A stretch of DNA of 64,000 bases from assembly GCF_002794355.1 (NCBI RefSeq), contig NZ_PGOI01000006.1, positions 1 to 64,000 on the forward strand. The letters run 5' to 3'. Position numbers and translations under genes: made by a program. Position 1 is the stretch's first letter; every line of letters begins with the position of its first letter. The notes under the pieces are model-generated. The model was not told where the DNA came from. It did no database searches and was given only the letters and a program-made list of their open reading frames with translations. The DNA comes from Pseudorhodobacter sp. MZDSW-24AT. GTDB lineage: Bacteria; Pseudomonadota; Alphaproteobacteria; Rhodobacterales; Rhodobacteraceae. Positions 8,913 through 16,785 of this stretch are shown here, piece by piece.

Positions 8913-9557
8913 GTGAGGAAGAGAATCCCGACAATCACGCGGCCCGACCGGGCTTATGCTGCATCCCTGCGACCAGAGGTGGTAGAAGACCCGGGAAGGG
9001 AAGAGGTTCTACGAGCTCAGACGATGCCAGAAGCTGCAAACGTCGAGCCTGTGGTCTTGGACAGTCACGCTGTTTCGCCGCCAAGTACGCAGCCTGCGCC
9101 CGCTCCTCAGCCCAGACCGGAGACGGCCGAGCGTGCTGCATCCGCGGCCATGGTATCTCCCACCCGCCCACGCCGCAGTCCGGCGACGCGCAAGATCGAC
9201 ATCCGGGTGAACGCCCTCGAACGGCAGGAGGACGCCCTGATCGACTGCGGCGTCGATCCGGCCCATGTCATCCGCGCCGCCCTGCGCCGTGCAGTGAAGA
9301 ACTGGGAGCTCGGGGCCGACTTCGTCCCTCCCGCCGAGGAGCAGCGCACACGGATCACCGAATGGCGTGCACGAACCTCGCTGGCAGTCGATGTCGGCGC
9401 TGTGACCACCCTCCTGCGCGCCCACGACCCGCTGGACGTGCTGAGTAAGTGGACCCTGATCCGAGGGCAGTTGGAGCCCCGTGTCTGGGCCGAAATCGAC
9501 GCGATCATAGTCGAACTCAGCGAAGGCCCCAGTCTACCAACGCCGCAGGACGAATAA
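8913..9557 (+). CDS. VirC2-like DNA-binding protein (putative)
   Basis: A 214-aa protein starting at GTG 8913, ten bases after the virC1-like stop and right behind GAGGACAGGG. The N-terminal half is proline-rich and probably disordered. The C-terminal half begins TRKIDIRVNALERQ and is compatible with the ribbon-helix-helix domain of VirC2. VirC2 works with VirC1 in binding overdrive-like DNA and promoting T-strand formation. The assignment rests on domain layout and on the adjacent VirC1 partner, so it is moderate. Confidence 0.6.
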   Translation: MRKRIPTITRPDRAYAASLRPEVVEDPGREEVLRAQTMPEAANVEPVVLDSHAVSPPSTQPAPAPQPRPETAERAASAAMVSPTRPRRSPATRKIDIRVNALERQEDALIDCGVDPAHVIRAALRRAVKNWELGADFVPPAEEQRTRITEWRARTSLAVDVGAVTTLLRAHDPLDVLSKWTLIRGQLEPRVWAEIDAIIVELSEGPSLPTPQDE

Positions 9558-9572
9558 AGCGCAGCTCAATTG

Positions 9573-10574
9573 TTAGCGCGCAAAAAACCGATGCGCGTTG
9601 AGCCCAACGGAAACGACAAAAGGTGGCAACGTAAGAGAATAGTGGCCGCAATTCATCCACCTGACGTCAGGCGAGGCCCCTGCACCTCGCAGCTGGTCGA
9701 CAAACCTCTCGGACAAAGCTGGAAAAACAACCTGATCGCGTCGCGCAAGCACGAGCTGCAGGTCCAGAGAAGGTCGGGCCAATCGATGGGCATAGTTTGT
9801 CAGGTTAAGCGGAGCCCAAGCCCGCTGGAAATCTTGAAGCTCAATCTTGCCTTCTAGACTTGTTCGGATGTGTCGCGTTGCCCCGCCCGTCCAAACCATT
9901 TCAGCAAGGTCGCCACCGGTGAGCAAGAGGCTCGCCTTGTGCACAGAAAGGTCATGCGCAGCAATCAGGCCCGCCACCCATGACCCAAGACTGATCCCGA
10001 GAACTGAAATCTTTCGATATCCGGCGCGCTCTGCAATCCTCACAAGCTGTCGCCCGTCGATCACACCCTGGCGAACAGATTGAAGTGTCCGCCCCAAGTT
10101 AGGGCTGAGCATGTAATCCGCGTGCAGAGAACCCAGCCGTTTACGTTCCAGATGGTAGGGCAGTGCCATCTCAAACACGGTGATGCCCCGTTTTGCAAAA
10201 AACTGGGCAAGCTGCGCGTTTCGATCAGATGCATTCCAATGATGGAAGACTATTAGGGCGTGATCGGATGACTTTGCCTCCGACACCTTGGCGTACACCG
10301 TGTCATTCTCAATCGTTCCGGTCGAAATGTCAGATCGGAAACTCAGAAACCCATCTTGATGGGTAACATCGGAAAGATTTTCGGCTGGGGCGAAGAAGCT
10401 GTTCGAACGACCGACCATCATCTCCGCGTGTCTGCAAAATTCAGCAAAGCTTGCCAAATCTTTCGCTTCAGGAAAGGCGCGCCACGGATCAAGCTCAAGC
10501 TCTGAGGGATGTTTGACGTCATCACGGCGCCGCATCCTGCGCTCATCCCATTGGTCCAGCCATTTATGGAGCAT
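9573..10574 (-). CDS. Alpha/beta hydrolase, resembles RcgR-type putative lactone hydrolase
   Basis: A 333-aa alpha/beta hydrolase with nucleophile elbow GISLGSW (Ser about 195), a likely acid in ARRDQVV and the catalytic His in NCGHYS. The start overlaps the end of the upstream membrane-protein gene by 11 bp, so they form an operon. This hydrolase/membrane-protein pair matches what I recall as the RcgR/RcgA families annotated on Rhodobacterales and Rhizobiales elements, where a role in regulating conjugation through a quorum lactone has been suggested. The fold is firm; the substrate is inferred. Confidence 0.75.
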   Translation of the reverse strand: MLHKWLDQWDERRMRRRDDVKHPSELELDPWRAFPEAKDLASFAEFCRHAEMMVGRSNSFFAPAENLSDVTHQDGFLSFRSDISTGTIENDTVYAKVSEAKSSDHALIVFHHWNASDRNAQLAQFFAKRGITVFEMALPYHLERKRLGSLHADYMLSPNLGRTLQSVRQGVIDGRQLVRIAERAGYRKISVLGISLGSWVAGLIAAHDLSVHKASLLLTGGDLAEMVWTGGATRHIRTSLEGKIELQDFQRAWAPLNLTNYAHRLARPSLDLQLVLARRDQVVFPALSERFVDQLRGAGASPDVRWMNCGHYSLTLPPFVVSVGLNAHRFFAR

Positions 10575-12150
10575 AATGTGACCCTCCGGTACGGCGCACC
10601 AAAAACCTGAACTCAGGATCGAAGAGGCCTAGCAAGGCGACGATTGAAGCCGCAAAAACAAGTATAGAGAAGCCTGGAACGATGCCGGCGAGGACATATG
10701 CCATAAACAAAACTGCAATAGCGAGACCGGGACGAAGCGTTTTCCTGTCAGCAGACACCAACTCTCCAAGTCGGACCCGTCCGTAAAGATAGATGGCCAT
10801 AGCAAGAAACGCGACAAGCAGACTGGTATAATGCGTCAAACCGGGAGATGACGCCCAACTGATAGGCGCAGATTGCAATCCAAATGCGGCCTGTCCATCA
10901 GCAATCAGCCAAGCCCAGACGCTAGAGGCAGACGTCAGTCGATAGAGACTTTCAATCTTCATGCAGGTGGCGACGAGCAAGCCAAGTGCCGTATACCGAA
11001 ATACCCCCCTAAGGATCTCACGGGCGCTTGCGTTTAGCTCATCCGACCGATCAGTTCCCTCTGAAGCCGCCAGGACGGTGCGGATGGCCACAACATCGTC
11101 GATCATGTTGGAACACAGGACCATTGCGGCAAAGAACAGATAAAAGCACAGGCACATATAGAGATAGGCTATTCCGGTGAACGCGGTCTGTTCGAAGATC
11201 CCAATTTGCTCCGGCTGCACCAGCGCGATCGATCCCCAATCGATGGCCTGATCTCTCGTACCATTCAACAAGGGAAGCAGGCGAACACTTATCCATTGGA
11301 ACAAGCCTGCAAAGCCAACACAGATCAAGAATACGGTCCAATAGGTATAGCCAGAGGCGGCAACCCTTTTCGACCAAGGCTCTATCTGAGCACCGTCCTC
11401 AAAGCCTGCCACGAGCACGGGGCGGCTCACATTTTTCCACTTCGCGAGCAAATCGGCAACGATCGCGAGGCCAAGAGGCAACAAGAGCACAAACAGAACA
11501 GTCCAATTCAGCGCCCAGAGAAACCCGACTTGTTTCATCACGCCGTCTTCTCGGACATATGTGAAGCTGTGGATGGACAGGAAATAGGACAAGAATTGAA
11601 GCGCGACCGCCCCTGCGAAGACAGCTGCCGGCAGCGACAGCAGGGACCCTCTTGAGAATAACGCTTCGGTAAAGCTTGCCAGATCAAAGCGGCGCGGAGC
11701 GCCTTCGACCTGCAGCTCTTCCAAGTCTGCGGCGGCAGTCGAACCTTCGACTTGTTCTGGCTCAGGAGCAAGGTCCTCACGCTTACGAGTTCGCCTTTTG
11801 GCGACCAACCTAGATTGGGCTGCACTCAGCGCCGTTTGCCAAGCACTGGTCGCCTCAGGATCATTGCAGCCCAGAACCCGCGCAAGCCAACGTATGTTGG
11901 TAGCACTGATGCCCTTCTCATTGTCCTCAAACCAGAGTTGGACAGTGCGCAACTCAATGCCAGCTCGGTTCGCGTCGATTGCAGAGATCGCATCCGCCAA
12001 GAGATCGGGCGTCCATGGACCCTGAGGAACGCCATCCTTGTCGACGGGTCGGCCAACCCCAGCAGCCGCGACGCGTGCAAACAGTTCCTTGAAGTCTTCG
12101 TCACTTCGCTCTGGCGAGATGAAAAACTTTCCGTTCTTTATCAGCAGCAT
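10564..12150 (-). CDS. Multi-pass membrane protein with N-terminal cytosolic domain, RcgA-like
   Basis: About 528 aa from ATG 12150 (an upstream start at 12255 is possible). Residues 1-150 are soluble, with an HTH-like stretch ELRTVQLWFEDNEKGIS and an Arg/Lys-rich linker. Then come about eight to ten hydrophobic segments (for example LPAAVFAGAVALQFLSYFL and YLYMCLCFYLFFAAMVLC). It matches my memory of the RcgA putative-transporter family. The joint operon with the hydrolase suggests that it handles or senses the hydrolase's substrate. Actual transport has not been shown and cannot be read from sequence. Confidence 0.7.
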   Translation of the reverse strand: MLLIKNGKFFISPERSDEDFKELFARVAAAGVGRPVDKDGVPQGPWTPDLLADAISAIDANRAGIELRTVQLWFEDNEKGISATNIRWLARVLGCNDPEATSAWQTALSAAQSRLVAKRRTRKREDLAPEPEQVEGSTAAADLEELQVEGAPRRFDLASFTEALFSRGSLLSLPAAVFAGAVALQFLSYFLSIHSFTYVREDGVMKQVGFLWALNWTVLFVLLLPLGLAIVADLLAKWKNVSRPVLVAGFEDGAQIEPWSKRVAASGYTYWTVFLICVGFAGLFQWISVRLLPLLNGTRDQAIDWGSIALVQPEQIGIFEQTAFTGIAYLYMCLCFYLFFAAMVLCSNMIDDVVAIRTVLAASEGTDRSDELNASAREILRGVFRYTALGLLVATCMKIESLYRLTSASSVWAWLIADGQAAFGLQSAPISWASSPGLTHYTSLLVAFLAMAIYLYGRVRLGELVSADRKTLRPGLAIAVLFMAYVLAGIVPGFSILVFAASIVALLGLFDPEFRFLVRRTGGSHYAP

Positions 12151-12355
12151 ACAAGGAAACTTTTCGACTAATTTCACACTGGTTCGTAATGGGACGTGAT
12201 CTCGCATCCGCGTGGCAGCATCTAGCCCGCACAACCTGGGGTAGCAACTGACCACACGCCAATGTCATTCGCACAGCATCTAGCAGGCCAAACTACGCCT
12301 GTGCGTCGCTGCGAAAGCGCTGCCCCTCAACCTGAACAACGTCGGAAAATTTCGA

Positions 12356-12571
12356 ATGCCACACGCGAAGAAACCAACGGCAGGGGCCGTCAAATCTCCA
12401 GGCCACATGCAATCTCGGCTAACCGCTGAGCCCGTGATGCGGATCCTCTGCAAAAGGACGGACAGGTTGGTGGGATATCTTTACAAATGGAACAATGGCG
12501 ATCTGCAGCCGGCATGGCTGACTGATGCAGTGGCAAGCATTCGATACGAGCCGATGAGCAAGGCAGCTTAA
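12356..12571 (+). CDS. Small conserved-looking hypothetical protein
   Basis: A 71-aa frame whose core (MRILCKRTDRLVGYLYKWN followed by NGDLQPAWL) has a natural composition and ends cleanly. The ribosome site is weak, and the start could be the later ATG at 12407. It lies alone between the divergent RcgA-like gene and the WGR gene. No domain recognised. It may be a genuine small protein, but evidence is limited to codon-like composition. Confidence 0.45.
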   Translation: MPHAKKPTAGAVKSPGHMQSRLTAEPVMRILCKRTDRLVGYLYKWNNGDLQPAWLTDAVASIRYEPMSKAA

Positions 12572-12789
12572 CCTCACGCCCACGACGCGGTGTCTTATGC
12601 CCTACAGCAGACAGTGAACACGCTAGCACTTGTCCTGTCGCCAGTTGCCCAACCGACAAGGTATGGAGCGACGGGCCTTTGCTGATACGTTGTGCTCATC
12701 ACACTCCGGAATCTTTCGGCCCAGATTGATTCAGAAACTGAATTGGACATCGAAAGCTGTTCGGCACAAGGTTTACGCCGGAGGCTACC

Positions 12790-13035
12790 ATGGCTCACAC
12801 ATATCTGCATCGCATCGACCCGAACGCCAACATGGCGCGCTTCTACCATATTGACCTCGCGCCAACCCTTTTTGGTGAGGTTGCAGTCCTGCGCCATTGG
12901 GGTCGGATAGGCACAAACGGCCGCACAACGATCGAAACATTGCCGAGTATCAATGAGGCACAGCAGTCCGCGGACCGAACCCTGCGGCAGAAATCGCGTC
13001 GAGGCTATAATCCGGTAGACGCAAAACACGGGTAA
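12790..13035 (+). CDS. Stand-alone WGR-domain protein
   Basis: An 81-aa protein consisting almost entirely of a WGR domain: the signature WGRIGTNGR at residues about 38-46, preceded by FYHIDLAPTLFGEVAVLRHW. WGR domains bind nucleic-acid ends in PARPs and occur alone or beside DNA-repair and conflict genes in bacteria. The start ATG follows a good GGAGG site. No partner enzyme is adjacent. Confidence 0.88.
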   Translation: MAHTYLHRIDPNANMARFYHIDLAPTLFGEVAVLRHWGRIGTNGRTTIETLPSINEAQQSADRTLRQKSRRGYNPVDAKHG

Positions 13036-13055
13036 AATCTACAGCCAACTATCGA

Positions 13056-13415
13056 TCAGCGATGTCGCTGCAAAAGGCCTTCCATCTCGGCGCCCGCCTC
13101 AATCGCAATCCGTTCATGCAAGACATCGGCGTGAACCACAGCACTCGTCCCGAGTTGCACATTTCGCGCCGAAACCGACCCAGATATCGACCCCAAGACA
13201 GTAAGGTCGTTGGCAATCACCGAGCCTTCAACCCGTCCTGTGGCCGCAACCACAACCTGGGGTGCTTGGACAGATCCGACGATCCGTCCCTCGATATCAA
13301 ACGCGCCTGCGGAGGTGACGTCACCCTCAATCACCAGGTCAGCCGCCACGATGCTGCGCCGGGCACTTGCTCGTGCAGCCTCCGGCCAGATTGGGAGTTC
13401 TTTGCTCTGAGCCAT
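13056..13415 (-). CDS. Bactofilin family cytoskeletal protein
   Basis: A 119-aa protein made of the repetitive, hydrophobic beta-helix typical of bactofilins: successive short rungs such as LVIEGDVTSAGAFDIEGRIV, then VEGSVIANDLTVLGSISG. The start ATG at 13415 (MAQSKELPIW) precedes a short disordered N-tail, as is usual. A longer reading to 13586 has no family character and crosses the parDE promoter. Bactofilins polymerise without nucleotides and scaffold membrane or chromosome-segregation functions. It converges with the WGR gene and diverges from parDE. Confidence 0.85.
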   Translation of the reverse strand: MAQSKELPIWPEAARASARRSIVAADLVIEGDVTSAGAFDIEGRIVGSVQAPQVVVAATGRVEGSVIANDLTVLGSISGSVSARNVQLGTSAVVHADVLHERIAIEAGAEMEGLLQRHR

Positions 13416-13548
13416 GCCTATGCCTTCAATCAAAATCGACGTGCGTGGACTGGAACAGAAGCGCAACCTTTGGGCAAGTGGCCGAGCAGCGATCGGCGAA
13501 GAAGCGCGTTTCCCTTTGTGCGGGAAATAGACAGAGAAAACTTCAATG

Positions 13549-13577
13549 TTGATAACAGTTATCAATAGGTCTACTTT
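13549..13577 (+). promoter_or_regulatory. Candidate parDE promoter with overlapping perfect palindrome
   Basis: TTGATAAC-A-GTTATCAA (13549-13565) is a perfect 17-bp palindrome. Its left edge doubles as a -35 (TTGATA), 17 bp before TACTTT (13572-13577). ParD-type antitoxins autorepress by binding such sites. The promoter assignment is by pattern. Confidence 0.6.
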
Positions 13578-13600
13578 ATAGGGCAAAGATCGGAGGGCCC

Positions 13601-13858
13601 ATGATCAGCGCTGACCTCGGACCGCAGCTTGAAAGTTTCGTCGCAAAACTTGTAGAGACAGGTCGCTATAACTCGAAGAGCGAAGTGCTGCGGGAAGGCA
13701 TCCGCCTGATCCAAGAACGTGAGGCTCGGCTTTCTTTGCTCGATTTGGCCTTGGCGCGCGGTCTTGATGACGCCGAGAAGGGACGTGTCAAACCCGTGTC
13801 CGATGTGGTCACTAGGCTTGAAGCCAAGTATCAAAGCATGGGTAGCGCATCGGGATGA
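13601..13858 (+). CDS. parD: ParD-like ribbon-helix-helix antitoxin
   Basis: An 85-aa type II antitoxin. The N-terminal RHH includes FVAKLVETGRYNSKSEVLRE at residues about 9-28, and the C-terminal tail is the toxin-wrapping segment. Strong GGAGGG ribosome site at 13592-13597. The stop overlaps the ATG of the ParE gene (ATGA), the usual translational coupling. It should neutralise ParE and repress the operon through the upstream palindrome. Confidence 0.92.
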   Translation: MISADLGPQLESFVAKLVETGRYNSKSEVLREGIRLIQEREARLSLLDLALARGLDDAEKGRVKPVSDVVTRLEAKYQSMGSASG

Positions 13859-14154
13859 ATGTCGATTTCACCAGCGCGGCAGAGGCCGACCTGGAAGCAA
13901 TCGCAGATCACATCGCGCGAGACAACCCAACGCGCGCCTTGAGCTTCGTGCGCGAACTTTACGAGCGCTGTCTTGATATTGCCGACATGCCAGACGCTTG
14001 GCCGATCGTGCCACGTTATGAGCATCATCGCATCCGTCGACGCGTCCATGGTCGCTATCTTATTTTCTACCTTAAAGGCTATGACCGGATCACAATCCTT
14101 CACATCCTAAACGGCGCGATGAATGTCGAAGCGATCCTGTTCCCTGAGGGCTGA
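13855..14154 (+). CDS. parE: ParE/RelE-superfamily toxin
   Basis: A 99-aa toxin with the RelE/ParE fold: the opening FTSAAEADLEAIADHIARDN, then RRRVHGRYLIFY and ILHILNGAMN near the C-terminus. ParE proteins classically inhibit DNA gyrase, but the target cannot be told from sequence. It is intact and paired with ParD by a 4-bp overlap. It sits just upstream of the GTPase conflict operon and probably serves maintenance of the element. Confidence 0.92.
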   Translation: MNVDFTSAAEADLEAIADHIARDNPTRALSFVRELYERCLDIADMPDAWPIVPRYEHHRIRRRVHGRYLIFYLKGYDRITILHILNGAMNVEAILFPEG

Positions 14155-14529
14155 AGCGCAGTGTTCTGCGGGAAGAGGTGTCTGGTTTACGGAGCCCGAA
14201 GGTCGCATCGCATAATTTTGATTATGTAATACTTGGGACTTTCGCCAACCGTTCGGTGCGGCAAGAGCCAACGACCGGATTGGGGCTGCATACCGACTGA
14301 CGGCTCCAAGTTCAAAGAAATCTAAGCGCAGACATACTCTCGCATAGCTGCTGATGCCGCAAAGGAACACAGGACGACGTCCGAAGGACCTGCGACGCTT
14401 CGACAAAACTACCATTTGATCACTTGGGAGATCGGCGAACCAACCGGATAGACGTGCAAACCGAGTGTTTCTCCCGTGCAGTCCGATGCCGCATTTGCTA
14501 TCTTGAGGTATGACGACGATGGGGGCGCG
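14155..14529. other. Intergenic leader upstream of the GTPase conflict operon
   Basis: This roughly 375-bp stretch is somewhat AT-richer than its surroundings (for example an ATAATTTTGATTATG stretch near 14213). I see no gene. It should contain the promoter of the five-gene operon. I cannot fix -35/-10 boxes with confidence. Confidence 0.4.
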
Positions 14530-15696
14530 ATGAAGGGTGATTGGGTTAAACGCGGATTGCCAAACGCACCCGTCCTTGTATTTATTCACGGCGTCCTGTC
14601 CAGCGGCGAAAGCTGCTGGCGGCATCCAAGCGGAGCCAATTGGCCAGAAATTGCCGCCAAGGATCCGGACATGTCGGCTCTTAGCGTTTACGTTTTTACG
14701 TATAGAACGGGTTTTTTCTCCGGAAACTATGGTCTTGTCGACGCAGCCAATGCGTTGAAGGAACATTTTTCCGTCGATGGAGTAAACAGTTCAAAGGAGT
14801 TGGTTTTTGTGTGCCATAGCATGGGGGGAATCGTAGCGCGCAGATATCTAGTATCACAAGCCGCCGAACTGATTAGTCGCCAAGTGCAAATCGCGCTTTT
14901 CCTTTTGGCTTCGCCATCGCTTGGCTCAGATTACGCCAACTTGGTGAGTCCCCTAGCGAAAATTGTCGGACATCTTCAGGTGGCCGCACTACGTTCTGCC
15001 CGTTCTAATGCTTGGTTGCATGAATTGGACCATGACTTTCGGAACTTGAAGGAGCGGGCACTTCTTCCAATATCGGGAAAGGAACTAATTGAAGATCGCT
15101 TCGTTGCGTCACGCTGGTTGTTACGCAAACAGGTAGTCGAGCCATTTTCTGGAGCCTGCTATTTTGCCGAACCCTACAAAGTACCTGGGTCGGACCACTT
15201 CTCAATCGTGAAGATCGAGAATGAACATGCGATCCAACATCGTCAGCTTAAGCACTTTGTAGCAGAATGGCGTCTGACCAAAACACGGGCGGGCACGGCC
15301 GGAGATTCTGTCAAACAAAGTCGCATCAATCCGATAGAATCAGGCCAGGACTCACTAGCTATCTCTTCGAACAACATGCTTTCTACAAAACTCCAAGACA
15401 TAGCCCCGGGTGGACAACCTTCCCAGACGTCGCTTTCTGCCGTTGAGGAGGCGATAGCCCCTTTCCCCCACGCAAGCTTAGAGGCAATCATGGGCGACCC
15501 CGCAACTAAGCATCTTGTCGACCGCTTCTGGGATTTAGACGCAAGCGACCGGCGTGAGATCGCGCTCGAACTTGGCCTAATCAGTGAGGGGGAAGTCGAC
15601 CTTCCGGAGCTGCAGCGCTACGGTGTTGCGTTGATTCGCGCATCCGAGCGCAACCTCCTTGATCAGCTTGAGAAGCTGGTCAAGGTGCGGGAATAA
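14530..15696 (+). CDS. Alpha/beta hydrolase (lipase/esterase-like) with C-terminal adaptor-like domain; putative effector
   Basis: About 388 aa from ATG 14530 (a GTG at 14476 adds 18 residues). Residues 12-245 form an alpha/beta hydrolase: VLVFIHGVLSSG oxyanion region, nucleophile CHSMGG (Ser about 97) and candidate His in GSDHFSI (about 223). Residues 250-300 are a low-complexity linker. Residues 302-388 form a separate helical domain (VDRFWDLDASDRREIALELG) that resembles the small effector-associated/adaptor domains of GTPase- and caspase-linked conflict systems. First gene of the operon, 21 bp before the next. I infer that it is the effector, perhaps attacking membrane lipids. Confidence 0.82.
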   Translation: MKGDWVKRGLPNAPVLVFIHGVLSSGESCWRHPSGANWPEIAAKDPDMSALSVYVFTYRTGFFSGNYGLVDAANALKEHFSVDGVNSSKELVFVCHSMGGIVARRYLVSQAAELISRQVQIALFLLASPSLGSDYANLVSPLAKIVGHLQVAALRSARSNAWLHELDHDFRNLKERALLPISGKELIEDRFVASRWLLRKQVVEPFSGACYFAEPYKVPGSDHFSIVKIENEHAIQHRQLKHFVAEWRLTKTRAGTAGDSVKQSRINPIESGQDSLAISSNNMLSTKLQDIAPGGQPSQTSLSAVEEAIAPFPHASLEAIMGDPATKHLVDRFWDLDASDRREIALELGLISEGEVDLPELQRYGVALIRASERNLLDQLEKLVKVRE

Positions 15697-15717
15697 ACAA
15701 GGGAGAGCGAGATTAAT

Positions 15718-16779
15718 ATGCATATGGACTTTCCGAAACTCTATTCCGAAATTTCGACCGACGGTGCACAGAGGTCCCTGCGTTGGACCGGTGTGGAGAA
15801 ATTCGTCGGCAGCTATACGAACTCGCGGGTAGAGATGCTCGCCCGTCTTGTATTCCAAACCAAGCCGCCAGCCAGCGGTCACCAGCAGGACGATCTGGCA
15901 ACCGAACTTGCGGCGTTCCGCAAGACGTTTTCGGATGCCGATCCTTCCATCGAGCATGGCGTTCGGCAAGACCAGATCCTTGCGGCTGCAGCGCTGATGC
16001 AATACTTCACAACGAAATCTACAGCGGCGATGGCAGTGATAACGACCGCCTGCAACGGCGCACGCAAGGTTACACTACCAATCGATCTGGTGACGGCGGC
16101 TGAGAACGCTCTTTCACAGTTTGCCGCCAGTCGGCGCAAGCGGACCGATCTCGGAAAGGTCGAGATCGAAGTTCCGGAATTGGATTGTGAGTTGGACTTC
16201 TCTTCAGCTCAGGCCAACGCGCCGTCTACGTTCAAGGGCGTATTCGATCAACTTGCCGAAGCGGTGGACCAAGCCCTCGCCGACGTCGTCACCAAGTTCA
16301 ATGCGTCGACGAAGATCTTGGTCCACGCCAACAAGAAGGCAGACGAGGAGCTAGATATGCTTTCCTGGGTATTCGGGCAAAGGGCCCTGATGCCCGACCA
16401 ACCGTTCACCGACGTCCCAGCCACTCAGAAGCCGCTCGTCCTCGCTCGAGATTTGGCCTCGCTGACCACTATCGTTCCCGGTCCCAACTCAGTGCCGGCA
16501 CTGTTGGCACGGGCGGGCGTCGATTGCACCGGACATTTGAGGATCGTAGATGCGGTGAACGCAGTCACGGATGACTGGACTGCAGCGGCCTTGAAGAATT
16601 GCAAGCCGTCCCCCGCGACCTCTCCAATCCACTTCGCTCTCTTGAAGCGGCAGGAGACCGGGCCCGGTGATGGTTGGATCGCGGGCTGGGCCGCCATCAC
16701 AGGAATCGACCATGCCGCAGCGATGTCCCCCTTGGCCCTAGCGGAGTTATTCTACCGCGAAAACCTTTGGCTGCGTTGA
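15718..16779 (+). CDS. GTPase-associated system helical (GASH-type) protein
   Basis: A 353-aa all-helical protein without membrane segments or catalytic motifs. The region KADEELDMLSWVFGQRAL (about 216-233) and the C-terminal AMSPLALAELFYRENLW stretch match my memory of the GASH family, known from GTPase-centred conflict operons. Ribosome site AGGGAGAGCGAG. Lies between the hydrolase and the first GTPase, six bases before the latter. Likely a structural or signalling adaptor coupling the GTPases to the effector. The family call is from memory and context, without a profile search. Confidence 0.75.
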   Translation: MHMDFPKLYSEISTDGAQRSLRWTGVEKFVGSYTNSRVEMLARLVFQTKPPASGHQQDDLATELAAFRKTFSDADPSIEHGVRQDQILAAAALMQYFTTKSTAAMAVITTACNGARKVTLPIDLVTAAENALSQFAASRRKRTDLGKVEIEVPELDCELDFSSAQANAPSTFKGVFDQLAEAVDQALADVVTKFNASTKILVHANKKADEELDMLSWVFGQRALMPDQPFTDVPATQKPLVLARDLASLTTIVPGPNSVPALLARAGVDCTGHLRIVDAVNAVTDDWTAAALKNCKPSPATSPIHFALLKRQETGPGDGWIAGWAAITGIDHAAAMSPLALAELFYRENLWLR

Positions 16780-16785
16780 TCCCAA

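Noticed and set aside
8183-9557. parA/parB plasmid partition operon
   Set aside because: The second gene is RHH-like with a disordered N-terminus, not a ParB, and the first has a VirC1-like C-terminus. VirC1/VirC2 is the better reading.
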